Of a stretch of 64,000 bases of DNA, positions 34,586-49,221 are shown in pieces (positions within the stretch are counted from its first letter, which is position 1; the number at the start of each line of letters is the position of its first letter). The position numbers were made by a program, and so were the translations under genes. The stretch spans positions 990,948 through 1,054,947 of the forward strand of contig NC_053403.1 of assembly GCF_016859285.1 (NCBI RefSeq), read 5' to 3'. The notes under the pieces are model-generated. The model saw only the letters and a list, made by a program, of their open reading frames with translations, made no database searches and had not been told where the DNA came from. This stretch comes from Xiphias gladius. Lineage: Eukaryota > Chordata > Actinopteri > Istiophoriformes > Xiphiidae.

Positions 34586-35616
34586 TCACGAGCGACCCAC
34601 TTTATACAGTACTTCACACATGATTGCCGCCACCGAGGAGTTGAGGGCGGCCGACAGCGAGATGTCCAGCAGCCGGCTCTCGTACAGAACGAACTCCGTC
34701 CGGTTCTCCTCCACCCGCGCCATGGCCAGCAGCGCCCTGGCGGCGCGGCACATCATGTTGATGCTGGGCGGCTCCGGCGGGCTGGCGGCGTGCAGCAGGC
34801 CGTGCGGACTCTTCTGGTACTGAGCCATGGACACGCTGTCCTCCAGGAAGCCGATCAGAGTCCCCACGCTGCCCTTCTGCAGGGCGACGGCCCTCGCCGC
34901 GGCGGAGTCCCCCTGCACCAGGTGGGACAGGACGGCCACCGCCATCTCCCGGCACACCTGGCTCTTCCGCTCGCCTACGAGGCGCACCAGCGTGGCGAAC
35001 AGCTTCTGCTGGCGGCCGAAAGGCGGCGTGGCGAGCAGCAGGTCCACGTTGCAGTCCTGGATGCTCAGCTTGCACAGACACTCCAGCACCAGTCTCTGAG
35101 GGGTGAGCGAGGAGAAGCCGCCCGCCGAGAAGAAGGGGTCCTGGGCCTCGGCGGACGGGCACACCATCCAGTGCAGCAGCCCGTCCAGGATGGGCAGGCA
35201 GATGCTCTCGGGGTACCGCGACAGGTCCAGCTGGCCCGAAATGTTGGCCAGCGTCACCAGCGTGTGCTCCCTGAGCGCCGCCAGGCAGTCCCACCACCAC
35301 TCGTCCCGGCTGCAGGCCAGACCCTGCTCTTCCTCCCGCTGGTAGGTGGGCGGCGTCCGTTTCCTGCGGGGGTGGTGGTGGTGCAGCAGCACCAGCCGGC
35401 CCAGGATCAGCACCAGGCCGGGGTGCCGCGACATGTCGGCGTCGTTGCCGGGGACGAAGGAGAGGCCGCGCACGATGTTGGCGATGCAGACGCAGCGTTT
35501 GGCCAGCGAGTCCTGCCAGGACTCGGCCGTGGACAGCGGAGCCTCGTCCCAGCAGCGGGGCTCGTCCTCCAGCTGGCTGATGGGCGACCTCTGGCCTCCG
35601 ACCTCAGACAGGGAGC
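34586..35616 (-). CDS. arid1b: arid1b exon E19 (BAF250 C-terminal domain, stop)
   Basis: Acceptor tctgccgccag; stop TGA at 34588-34586. Encodes [80 protein letters not shown] and ends [17 protein letters not shown]. This is the helical C-terminal domain through which ARID1 proteins bind the rest of the BAF complex. Very GC-rich third positions leave long antisense frames open. Confidence 0.97.
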
Positions 35617-38600
35617 CTGGCGGCAGAACACAAGGAGGGGAGAGTTTATAACCACAGAGGAGCCGAGAGATCTACAAATAAAGTCAGAGCGGAGAATCCA
35701 AACTCCACGATCTACCACCAAAGGGATGGTTCACCTGCTTTAACCCGGGCTGCTGCGGGTCACAGACACTGACGGACAGAGTTCAGGCTGTTCGGGCCTA
35801 AATCCTCATCGCTGCAACAGCAGGACTCCACCAGCGTCGGTTTACAGACAAAGCTAGAGAGCGGAGCCCGATTCGGGACGGTCCGATATTAAATATCATA
35901 TTCTCGCTCTGTCAGACTTTGTACATTTCACGACTTAGTTCGTTCTGCACAAAGTCTCCACGATGATGATAATTTTTTTGGCTGTAGCTGATGTGAGCCT
36001 GTTGACTGCCAGTCTACTGGGGTCTGTGGGGGAACCTTATTTGCTGCTGATACCGGTGAGGACCATCTTATCTGTTAGAAGCGTTCCTGTATTATCAGGC
36101 TTTACTGTTCGCACTTCACTGTGATCAACGGATGAAAATCTAGAGGAGCTTTGACTCCTTTACTGGATTTTTCTGCTGAACAGCGAGAACCGTGCCTGTC
36201 GATCAAACTAAGTAAATGTGTCTTTACCTGGTCGTGTTTCAGGAGGCGTTTCCTCCGCAGACGGCAAGTTCTTCTCCGCCTCCTCCCTCCCCTCCCCTCC
36301 TCCCTCCCTCTCCTCGTCTCCTCCACCCCTCTCCTCCCTCTCCGTTGGTTTCGGGGGGGTGGAGCGTCCTGTTCGGGATTCAAAGTGTGTCTGGATGTGA
36401 GTGGTGGAGTCTCCTCCCCCGGCCTTCCAGTGCAGGAGGCCGCTGATGAAGCCGTTGGGTCGACTGAGCTCGGCCCAGCGCTCCTCAACCTCCTCCCACT
36501 CCTCCGCCCTCTCCTCCACCCTGATCGGCAGCTTGTCGTACTTGCTGGCCTGTCGGGGGCGGGGCTCTGGCTGTTCCTGCCGCTCCTCCTTCACCTCCAC
36601 CTCCTCCTTGACAGCCGGTTCGCTGTCCATCGCCTCCTCAGCGCTGATGGCGGGAGCAGTTGTGAGTGGCAGTGACGTCTCCTCCATCTCTTCTGCTGAC
36701 CGACTGTTAGACTCGGAGGCGGCAGCCGGCAGCATCTTTAGCACCTCCTCCTCCTCGTCCTCCTCCCCCTCCTCCTCCTCCTCCTCAGGGGGGTTGGGCA
36801 GGGGTACCAGCAGGGTCCTCTGGTCCTTGGCTCCCACCTCATAGTCCTCCAGGATGCCGAAGATCTGAATGAGGCAGCGGCGGTAAAACTCCACGATGAG
36901 CTCCAGGAAACCAGGCAGCTGCAGGAGGACAGGAGGAGGACAGGGTGAGGACAGGAGCAGGACAGAAGAACATCCTCAGCACCAGAGAAACGACTGCTCG
37001 CTCATAATTAACACAGAAACAGTAAATGATCTGTTCCCACTTTGATCAGCGCTACTGTAAATTCTCAACAACTGGCCTCAGCTGCACAAAGAACCAGGAC
37101 TTGATTTCTAAATTCCTCTGTTTCATATTTGATCATATTTTAATAAGACACCTCAATGTTTTCTGACCTGCTCCTGTTTTAATTGTTGCTTCTGCTTGTG
37201 TGCATCACATCCACATTTGAAGCTTATAAGAGACTCGGAAAGGCTGATAACGAGGTGGGGAACAAAACTAGACAGTTTTTGGCCGAGGACTGAACGTGGC
37301 AAGAAAACAATGGCTCTCTTAAAATATGTCCAGATCTTCATCAGGGTTACAATTCTGAACAAACACAACCTATTTCAACTAGTGACACACACATCCTTGC
37401 GTTGTTCATGTTGAAAACCTCATTCAAACATTCACAGTGTAGGTTGGAAAGAGTGTGTGAACCCCTCGGCTGACGACGTCAACAGGAGCTACCTGGAGTC
37501 AGGAGCTAGCAAACCTGGAGTCCAGTCAGTGAGACAAGGCTGGAGGTCTGGGTCACAGCTACTGTGACTCATAAAAAACCCTCCAACCTTCTGAGTTCGT
37601 CACTCACAAGAGGAATCTGCTGATGTGAACCAGGTCTCAGAAGACTCAGAATGAAGACTTGCCGATTTGATGAAGATCAGTTCACATTTTATGACCTGTC
37701 AGGGCAGAAAACCAGGTCCCAGTCTCCCAGGACTCGACTAGTTTTTCCTGCCACTGTACGTTCGCCTCGTTTCCTCTACTCTGTGGCGGAGAGTAACGCT
37801 GCGTCACACACATGGAAGCAGAGTTCCATCAGGGTGAACTATGACATTGTTTCGTTACTGAATCGGACGCCGCCGCCGCCGCTGTGATTACGTTCATTCA
37901 TCTGCAGCCGAATCGGAGACTGACGGGAGAAAGCACGGGCAGCCCGGACGGACCAATCACAGGTCGGGTCGTCTCAGCGACTGGCCTACCGCCACATGAG
38001 AGGACGAATCCAGTGTAACAGGACCGCGTGTGTGCGTCTGACCTGTGTGAGGCTGAAGGAGCCCACAGTGCTGTCGTCATACAGCAGGATGTTGATGGTG
38101 TCCAGAGCCCAGGTGCTCTCTGCTAATAGGCCGGACTTCAGCGACATCATCACTCGCCACGCCTCCGGGGTTCCTGATAGGACGAATTCAATCACAGCGC
38201 TCCGGTTTAAATCAACACTAGAGATCAGACCGTGGACGCTGCCTGAAAGTGTGTGTGTGTGTGTGTGTGTGTGTCTGACCTGTGTCCTTGGCGGTGAGCC
38301 GGCGTCGTGGCTTCAGTTTGGGGGCAGTGGCCTCCACAGAGCCGGGGGGGAAGCTGACTTCTCTGTTGATCAGGGGGAGGCCCTGAGCTGGCGGGGGGAC
38401 GGGGGGGACACCGGGAACCCCAGGTTTCTTCATAGAGGGCAGGTAGGGGGCGCTGTTGGGGGACAGAGAGCCCCCCAGGGGCCGGGGGAAGGAGGACGGG
38501 CTGTGAGAGCGGGTCACATGGTTAGGGACAGTGGGCGTCGCCTGGAAGGAGGAGGGGGGCTGTCTGGATGGCAGGGGGGGCATGGATGAGGAGGAGGAGG

Positions 38601-41600
38601 AAGAGGAGGAGTGGGGGGGGTATGGCGGCTGGCGATGGCCTAGATGACTGGGAGGCCACTGGCTGTCCTGGGGGGCCCTGCCCTCCTGGTCGTCCCCTCG
38701 GTTTATGCCAGGGAAGGGGGGCCCCTGGCCCTGCCTGCCGTATGTGTAGCCCATGTCTGTCCTGTGGTGCCAAATGTTGGCCTGCGGCCCCTCCCCGGGA
38801 CCCCCGGGCACCGATGGCGGTCCTGAGCCCATCAGGCTGTGCTGGGGGGGACCTTGGCGGTCCCGGCTGTATGGATACGGGTACTGGCCCTGGACCGGCC
38901 GCCGCTCGGGGCCCATGTAGCCCCCACCAACTCCTCCGTAGGGGGGGCCGAACATGTCGGGCTGCTGAGAGCCGTACTGCTGCACGCCGAAGCCCTCCCC
39001 CTCGTGGCGCTTAGAGGGAGGATACATCCCCTCCATCGGACGCTTGTAACCCTGCAGGTAACAGCGAGAGAACAAGCGGCCCCGCCCCAGTGCTTACTGT
39101 TCAGGAACGTTTACAGTGAACACGAGGGTTTCTGAACGTTTCTGGATGTTTCCGTCATTTTAAAACCAGAACGTTTCGGCTTCAGTCACGATGGAAAAAC
39201 ACCAGAAACGATCACCAACCTCTGACAGAGCGTTATCACAGCAACATTCTGAAAGATTCTGAAGGTTACTGAAGATTTCTGGAGGTTTCTGGAGATTTCG
39301 GAACATTTCTGAAGGTTTTTTGAAGGTTTCTGAAGGTTATCACTTTCTGTGATAACCTTCAGAAACCTTCAGAAACATTCTGAAGGTTTCAGAACATTTC
39401 AGAAGGTTTTTTGAAGGTTTCTGGAGATTATCACAGAACGTGATAACCTTCAGAAACATTCTGAAGGTTTCAGAACATTTCTGAAGACTATCACAGAAAG
39501 TGATGGGTACATTCGCACTTTGCCAACATTTCATTGTGACTGATTCAGTCGACATTTGCTCGGTCACGATTCAGGTTTTCTGCCTCTGAGCTGAGAGCAG
39601 GCCTTATTATTCTTCCACTGTCTGTAACACAGTCTGAAACACTACAGGCAGTGTTGTTTACTATCCATCAAATTACAAATCCGATTGATAAAATGCCAAA
39701 TTAATTACAGAAAATGGATATTAAAGCTCCAATGTGGCGTTGGTGTTGACATTCAGTTTTCTCACAAACATGTTGAATGCATTTCCTTTCTCATTAGGCA
39801 TTTTAAGAGACACATTCTTGTCACGTTTTGAATCTTGTTTGTTTCCCGTTGTGTGACCACTGCTCAGATCTTGACCCTTGATCCACCTCAGAGGATCTTT
39901 CTGAAGATTGTCACCGTGGGTGCAATAAACTGGTACATTAACTATTTTAAAACAGAAATGATCCAGGAACAAGCCTGTAAAGCCTAGAAGTCTGTGAGTG
40001 CTGGCAGGTCCGGACCTTCTGATTTAACCCTCGTTTCACCTCTCATCGTGTTGCTGTGACCTCTGACCTCGGGCTGCCTCGCTATCCATTCTTTGTGAAG
40101 TAAGATGTGAAGCAGAGTCAGAACGCTCACCTGCTGCTGAGGGTACAGGGGCTGATGGGAAGTGTAGGCCATGCTGTGAGGATACTGCTGGCCGTAGCCG
40201 TCATGTCCATGCCTGAAGGGAGAGGGTCCACAAAACCCCAGTCTTTAAAACTTTATTTACGCACCTCACACTGAGCAAACGTAATAAAAAAAGCTAGAAA
40301 CTCTTCCAACACATGTATTCTACCCCAGGCCTGCTCTCACCTCTGGTGGGGGTATCTGTTGGTGGGGTACATGCTGGCCTCGTTTCCAGTCTGACCCATG
40401 CTGTTCTGACCTCCGGGGGGCGCCATGCCTCCCTCCAGCCCCATCACATGGTCCGGCCTGCAGGACACACACACACACACACACACACACTAGGAATTTC
40501 AGGGTCGGTGCCACCTCACATCTTTAACTATATAAATCCAGTGCTCCAAGTCACAAGCAAGTAATTCGCCAGCACAAACATGACAAAATAAACAGCTGTA
40601 GGATCAAAAAGCTATAAGACAAAGTAAATGGAGTTTTAATTTTTAAAGATGACATTTATTTTCCAGCACAGACAAATTATTTGCAAGTGTCCGTTGTCTT
40701 CAAAGTTGTAGCCATGTCCTTGGGTAGTAAACCAACACAAAATCAAACCTCCGTTGAAAGGCAATATTGAACTTTTTACACTTTTTTTCACCAGCGTCCA
40801 TACTAATTTACAGCAATTTTACATACATTGTACGCAGGTTCCTACGTACGTCATGTCCACCGACTGGACCTCACGTTCTATCAATTTCTGTCCATTAACA
40901 AAACGTCTGCAGAGTAAAACACCTCTCCTTAGGAACAAGAGCACCTGTCTCATTGTCTGCATAACGTGCACTTTCTACAATGATTCACAAATGCACACTG
41001 AGGCAGGAAGTGATTATCACGTTCCCAACAGCCTTTGCTTTAATCGCTGCAAACAGAGCTTCTAAAACACAACGAGCCCACCGGCTGTCTGAGCGGTGTC
41101 TTACCTCCGCTCGTAGCCGGGGCCGTAGGGGTACTGGGGTCTGGGGCCCATCCCTGTCAGGGGCCCGGAGGGTGGCCCGCGGGGGTACATGTCCTGCACG
41201 GCGCCGCTGGGCATCTGACCGGGACCGAAGGCCTCGCCGGGCCCTGGACCTGAAGAGGAGCAGGTAAAGGCACCTTAGTTACGTTTCGGATGGACACTAA
41301 GGTTCAAAAACATGTTTACATCTCCACCTGTAAATGTTTTATCTTCCACACGTTCAGTCCATGTGTAGTCGGCTCAATTATTCTATCAGACCTGCTACTC
41401 TTACAACAATAATGAAATTTTGACTGAAGGTACGCGTAAAAGGGTGTTGACCGTTGAGGGCTATGTCTTTACAGCCGGCTTTAAGCATCTGCGGGTTTGA
41501 TTCTCATGGAAATTAAGTGAAACCAATGTCTGGCCACGAGGAAGGAAATCCGTGTGAAAACTGATGGATTATCTAGAAAACGATCCCTGGTGATAAAACA

Positions 41601-44600
41601 TCAGTTGATGGGCTAAGTAATGAGACCTTTAACAAGCCTTTAATGAGACTGATAATAAGACGGTCCAGGTTTTGACCACCAGGAGGCAGCAGAGCACAAT
41701 CCTTTCCAGTGCAAGTGCAGCTAAAGGCCTGAACGCGGAAAAGCACAGAACCATGACACGCTTCAGTCCACAGTACTGGTCCTAGACTGTGATGGTCACG
41801 GCCGGAAAGCTGTTGGTTTTCTATTGGTGAACTGGTTTCACTGTGTGTCCTGGGTGGAAACTTGTCCTGGATCAGATGGGCAGAGGACAGACCAGCAGAA
41901 ATCTCGGTCCTGATTAGTAGTGTACTGTGGGGAACCACTAGGCGTGGCAGACGTGGCCTTGAAAAATATCCTGCTGATCTATATCAAACCTTGTACTGAC
42001 TACAAAGCAATGCAGACTGGACTGAGTGAAACGTGCAGTATCAAACTGACTTCAACCTGGACTTAGCAAGTTCTGAATATCCTCCTCAATATGTCTGACT
42101 GGGCAGTTTCCTCCACTTTTCCCAAGCTTTAACAGCCAGGAAGATTTACCCCACCGCCCATATCTGACCCTGATTCATTTTGTTCCATGGTCAGCGTACT
42201 AGCCTGACATTTTCCTCTGTGTGTGCTCTACTGTTGCTGTTTTTTAGAGAACACTGTTTTGTTGTTTGTTGCTCTGGACAACAACTAAAGGCCTTAAAAA
42301 TGAAAATTGGACTCTTTTCCTTCAACTGAAAAGAGATTTCATATGGACACTAGGAGACTTCGTTCCACAGAACACCTACCAACTCACAGATTTCATCTGT
42401 GTTTAAAATTACTGCTGACTTTTAATGGTTGTCGTTAGTCTTAAATGTCACCAGAGGTCAGTGTGGAAATTTTGCATTTTATAAAGAAACCCATCCATCA
42501 ACAACGTGATATTTTCAGCACGCTTTTCCCTTCCTCACCTTTCCTCGGTCCTCCGTACGGGTCCTTGTTGACATCATACTGCATCCTCATAGAGGGGTCT
42601 GTTGGACCTCCTCCCTGCTGGTAGGGGGTGCCGCCGGGTCCCGGGCCTCGCTTGTTGTTGAAGGCTGGATCGCTGCCTTCAGAGAACGGGTCCTGGACGC
42701 TCACCCCTCCCATGGTCCTGAGAGTTAAACCACAGCAGAAGGTGAGGACTGACGTTTAGAACGCTAAAGTGAAACGTAAATCAGGGCGTCTCCAGCTTGT
42801 GTAATGTGACGTATTTCTGAGTGAATTCATTTATTTTGCCAGCTGAAATCCCAACTAGGGCTGCAACTCATGATTATTTTCAACATTGATTAATCTGCCA
42901 GTTATTTTGATAGAAAACAGAGAAAAGCAGAAAATGTTAATATTTGAGAGGCTGAAAACAGCTGGTTTTTGGTTTTTTTTGCTTTAAAAATGACTTAAGT
43001 GATTAATCAATTATCATCGATAATCAGTTCAGCTGAAGTCCAAACAAACACCAACTATGATATTGCTCTGCGCGCTGCAACTTTACAGCTAACAGTCAAG
43101 TGCAGTTTTATATGATGGGTTAGTTTAGCTTGTCGTCCCAAGTCACATTTGATTGGAGACATTTATGTAACCGCCCCAGAGTTCAAGAGAAGGCATCAAA
43201 AATATTACAGGAAAAGGAAAGAGAAATTATTTTGTTATAAAAATAGTTAAAAATGATTTTAGACACATATTAAGTATCAAACAAGAAATAAATTAATAAT
43301 CAACCGAGAGAGACAGGATTACAACTTGGAAAATCTTAAAAACAACATGGAATTAGAGTTTTTAAAAACCTGAGTGCTTCAAAACCCTCAGGGTTTTTTC
43401 TCAACTTGCTAGAAACAAGTAAAATTACTGTTAATTACTGTTGTATGTGTCCTCATGTTTCTTTTTTTACTACATGCCACAAATTGAGATATATCAGCTC
43501 TGGCTAAATCTAGCTAATGTGGCGAACTGGATTCTAGTGGAGCTGTGACGATTAATCAATTAGATGATCTAATGGAAATTAACTGCCAGCAGTTTTGATA
43601 ACTGACAAACTGTTTTAACTCAATTTTCTAAGCAGCAAACTGCAAAACTTCTCCAGCGCCACAATATGAACGTTTGCTGTTTATTTAAATCTTCTACATT
43701 GTGGAGTGACTATTTTTGGGTTCTGGACTCTTGGTTAGACAAGACATTTGATGACGCTACCTTGGGCTTTGTGAAACTGCAATTGCCTTTTTCTGACACT
43801 TAATAATCCAAACAATTAATTGATTTGGTGAGAAAATAATCAATTGATTAATTAATAATTAAATTAAATGTTAGTTGCAGCCCTAAATTCTCACCAACAT
43901 TACCTACAGACCATCAACAGGCAGCAGAGGTTGAGAACCAGTTTCTGCGTAAAAATTAACACCTAATTAAAATCCAGGGCTCTGACCATATTGCTAAATG
44001 CTAATAGCTACTTTTGCACTCAGAGCTGTCCCTGGGTATGTTTCCTCTTCAGTGTTAATTCTGGATGAGGTGTACCACAAGGCTCGATCATGGGCCCTCT
44101 ACAGTTTAGTTTATGTATACTGTTTTCAGAGCATTCCGCTTTATATCTCTGTCGCACCAGATTAAGCGTGACCTTTGACATCAATCTGTGAACTTCCTAA
44201 AACTGACGTGGCAATCACAGACATGACGCAAAGAGATAAAAAAAAAAATACTTCTCTTAAAGTATCAAATTTTAAACTAGCTACACATATTTAATTTAAC
44301 AAAAGCTGATAAAATGTTTATATCATTTCCACAGATTTGTCCGGTTTCGCTGGTGAGTAACTCCAGAAGGAATCATTTAGTTTGACCAGATGATTTTGGG
44401 ATTTTGGCCCCCTCCCTACCTGTTTCCAGGCTGGGGTCCCATCTGGCTGTGCGGGGTGGATGCGGGGGTCGGGGGCTTCAGGTCTCCGGGGGCCTCGGTC
44501 AGAGAGCTGCTGCTGGACTGAGGGGTGTTGGGGCCCTGCAGGGAGCCCGAGTTGGCTACAGAGATACAGACCAGACAGAAAACCTGCTGAGAACAAGGGT

Positions 44601-47600
44601 TACGTGTCGTCATGAAACTTCACACCACAGTTATTCAGACAAGCCTAAAAAATATGGTGGATCAAGAGGAACCATTCAACTCAAATGTCCCTTCAATTCA
44701 ACAACCGGAAGACCTTTTGCACAAGTCTGGTTTTTTAGTTTTTAGGGCTTGTGGTTTTCACCTCAATACCTTTTAGCACTTATGGTATCCAGCTTAATAG
44801 AGCCCGGTTTTTAGTATCCGTGGGGTCTACCTGAAGAAATTTCCACTTTTAATACTTGGAGGGTCCGCCTTAATACACTTTTGGTTTTTAGTACTTGTGG
44901 GGTCCATATTATTATGCTCTCTTTCAGTACCTGCAGGGTCCAGATGTTTTGTATGAACACAGCGTATAATGAACTCTGACCATGTGTGTTCAGACAGAGA
45001 GAGAGAGAGAGAGTGAGAGACAGAGGTATTGTGGGAAATTAGGTCAGATGAGGTCATAGATGTTTGCGTTCACGCTCTCCTCCCCCGCCGGACAACTCAC
45101 TCTGCTTCTCTGTTACATAATCAGACTGCTGTGTTTGCGTGTGAAGGGATTCCTACCACTGACGGCTTGGCATCATTAAAGCCCTTCTCAGAGTCAATCT
45201 GCAACACTGCTGGCGTCGTCTCTCCGTTCAACTGAAGGCTTTTTGTTGTTCAGTCATGTGATGTGAACGTTCCTTACAGCTCTATTAAGCCTTGATAGGA
45301 CATTTTTGGAAAGGGCCACAGTGCAGGTTGATATTTGTCAGCTGGCCTACAGAGGCGGTCGAGTCGGGATTCGGGAAGTGATGACTCCATCCGGGAAGAG
45401 TGTTTTCTGTCCTCTCTCAGGCCGCATCACTGACGGACCTCGAAACTTATTTCCCAGTCGAAGGTTTAATTAATGACTATAATGAGCGAGGAGGACGCTC
45501 GCCACATCTTCGGACAGTGAATTCGCGGATTCATTTTCTCATCAGGTTCATCATTTATTAGAGAATTACCTGTTTTACGTCCAACAAACTGAAAGTGACA
45601 GGAACGTAAGTTGGGGACTCACACCGTTTGCCAAGTGTTTTGCTGGTTATCAATTTATCCATCCATGCGATCGGCAGGGAAGAAGCTGAAAACGTAAACA
45701 CTACTGTGGTTGTTAAAGGGTTGTGTCTTAAACCTACTCTTGATCCACACCATCGGGGGAAAGTCATAATATTAACTCATCTTACAGATGAAGATTGCTT
45801 ACAACATGAAGTCAGCTCATTCTGTGTTTCCCAGTTTGTTGATTCCCAGCTGATTTTATGTTATTAAAGGACATAATTATTGAGTGACAAATTTATAGAG
45901 TGGTGAAGCAGACCTGCATTTACTCTCTCTGTTTACTTTATGGAGCTGTACTTGACTGCTTCTTGTTAATCTGACGACATTCAGTCCAGAATTCAGTCGC
46001 GCTGAAATGTTACAGGTGTAAGTGACTCAATTCAGACATGATACCAGCTCGTTAAATCGCATCAACCTTCACGAAAAAAACAAGGTGAATGTGGTCACAC
46101 ATTAAAACATTAATTAAAACACACATGTCATTTATGGGGACCACCTGTGTTTTGGTGACTTGTGAGGACCAACTTTTATAGTGGTCAGACATGCCTGAAA
46201 AAACAAACATGGCTCAAGAACAACTGTCGAACAGAAAAAATCATATAATGTCAACAAATGAAAAAACTTTTGTGCCAGACTGTGTTTTTCATCTCTTGTG
46301 GGGACAATTCCAGCTTTCAGTGCTTTTAGGTTCCACCCTAATATACTTCTTGTTTTCTAGCACCTGTGGAGTCCATCTATCATCCATCATGCATTTATTT
46401 TGTTTTTGGTACTTGTGGGGTCCCCTTACACATTCTTGTTTGGTGTACTTGGAAACACAGGGAAGAACCTAGTACCAAACCTTACAGGACTATTGAAGTT
46501 TTAGGTCATGATAAACTCCAGATCACAGGTTGTTAAGTTCCTGCAGTGGCAAAGAGCTAACAGAACAGGTCACTTACCTGGGGAAGGTGGCTGAATCTTG
46601 GCCTGGAGTGACGAAGGTTTCTTGGTGTCTCCGGCGGGCCCCAGGGCCTCAGGTGGAGGCTCCTCTCCGCGCTCCACCTTACACTCGTAGGCAAACAGGT
46701 ACTGGATGTACTGCTTCTTCAGAGAGCTGGCCGAGCTGCTGGACGTCCCCACGTTCAACAGGGACGATAGCTCCCTCCACTTCTTATTCTTATTCACCTG
46801 AGGACAGGACACGAAGAAGAAAAAACGGTTTATCTACTAAACTCATCCATAATCCCCTAAACTTGAAAATCTGACAAGATGCAGCAACAAAACAGCTCAG
46901 AAAAAAACCAAGAAACCGTGCAGGCAGCATTACGACACTTACAAAAACAGTTAGCTTACATTAAGATAATGTCAGCTAGGGCTATGGATGTGAAGCTAAC
47001 ATTAACTGACTTACAGTTGTCTATCTTTAGCGTTTATAAGCTATCAGTAAGAGCGAGTACCGGCTTTATGTTGGCTGTTAAACTTTAAATGTTCCTTGTG
47101 TTCTCTGAGGTTGATTTTCTAGCTGCTCATGTGCTACACCCAGACCGTGCTCAGTATTTTAGTGACACAGCAAACGTGACATTTCCGCTAACTTTGAAAT
47201 ACACAAGACACCTATAACAATGGTTAGAACATATTAGAGACAGCGTCACGTATAGCCTCATAATGTTTATATAACAATTGAAAAAAAAAACACGTAACAA
47301 AAACTAGGCTAAAATGTCTTAATAGCTGCAACAGTAATGCAATAGTGATTATATTTGCGTTTTGGACTGTTAGTGGGACAAAAAAGACTTTTGAAGATGT
47401 CACCATGGGCTTTACAAAAGGACGTTTTATAAACCAGGCGATCAAGAAAATAACTGGCAGATTAATCGATGATGAAAATAATACGTAGCTGCAGCTTTAG
47501 ATTATTTTCTCTATTTATTTGATTTGATTATTTAAATTGTTTTTTTCCCATTGAACGTCAGAAAATAATATAAAATGCCTGTTGCAATTTTCAAAAGCTT

Positions 47601-49152
47601 CCAAAGTGTTCCAAGGTTTTATTTGACCAACAGTCTGAACCCAAAAACATTTGCTTTACTATTACGTACAACGAAGAAATGCATCAAATCCTCGAATTTG
47701 AGAGACTTGGACAAGTAAATATTTGTCTCTTTTGCTTAAAAAAAAAAAAACATTCATCATCCAAATAGTTGCCATTTAATTCTCTGTCTATGGATCAATG
47801 GATGAATCTTTGCAGCTCTACAAATGACAAAAATGTGACTCAAACTAATACACATATTATTCAAAAGACTAAAACTAAATCAGCTGCAAAAATCCAGACT
47901 GTAGGGAAAAGAAAACAAGTAAAGGGAAGCAGATGAGGGAGGGGGAGAAGAAAGTAAATGAGGATAAAATGAGAGAACATGAGAGAACAGGAGGTTACTC
48001 GTTGCCTCACCATGGCCAGGCCTCCGATCTCTCTGACAGCCAGGTAAAGTCTGCACAGGTCCAGCGGCTTCTTTCCGACGGCAGGCAGGTTTGGGACGGG
48101 TGTCCCCCTCTCCTCCATGAAGGACAGGTACCGGTCCACCCACAGCCTCCTCTCCGGCTCAGAGCCCATTTCATACAGCCGGGTGATCTTCTCGTTGGTC
48201 ATGGTGGCCACGCTGGGCTTCTGGAGAGACCAAGACATGGAGACCACGGTCAGCTACAAGTTTTCGATCAGAGGAGAAGAAGGACTGCACAATACGACCA
48301 AAAGAGACCTGCCATCGACAGCTAATATGAACTATAAACAGTTTATCAGCTCAGCACAGTTTTCAGGGAGAAATATAATGTTTGTACTAAGGCTGTCAGA
48401 GTAGACTAATGTACCAGTCCCAGTCAAGACCCACCAGAATCCAATTCTGACTGGTGAATGAAGTTAATTTTCTGCCTCGCAGACCACTGAAATCTCTTAT
48501 TTTGTTCCAATGCTTTACCCTACACTCCACTGCTGATGCAGCTGATTAGCCATACAACAGTAAATTAACTGCCAACAATTCTGATAATTGTTTGACGAAT
48601 CTATCGGGGATAAGCACCAAATATTTGTTGGCTCAACAGTCACTAACATGAAGATTTACTACTGTTTTATTCCACTGTAAATCCAATACTTGTGGGTTTT
48701 GGACTGTTGGTCAGACAAAATAAGACATGATGATGTTAACTTGAGCTCAGGGAACAAAACGATTAATTTAATGTTTTATCTATCTCCTGATCCAAACACT
48801 CTCTCTTAACCACTATTTCCACTTTGCTGTTTTCAATTGCTGTTAAGCTGCTGTCAGGGAAACTGACTGAACTGAAATGTTTCCTGAAGATGATTTACAG
48901 GAAAACACAGCTGCAGCTTGCAGTTATTTCCACTACTAACTGACTATGATCTATTAATACTTCGGGAAACAGTGAAACATCAGTCAGTTTCCAAGAGTCC
49001 AAAACCCAATGATATCCAATTTATGGTGATATAAAACAGAGGCAAGAGCAAATCATCACAACTTTAATATCTAAAAACAAGTAAAACCACCTTTTTAAAA
49101 AAAATCAATATTATGCAGTCACACACAACAGTTACATACTGTGACATCAAAA

Positions 49153-49221
<69 letters not shown>

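Noticed and set aside
34571..35743. Plus-strand 390-codon frame
   Set aside because: Antisense of arid1b exon E19. The stop-free antisense follows from GC-rich third positions, and the sense strand has unmistakable ARID1B protein.
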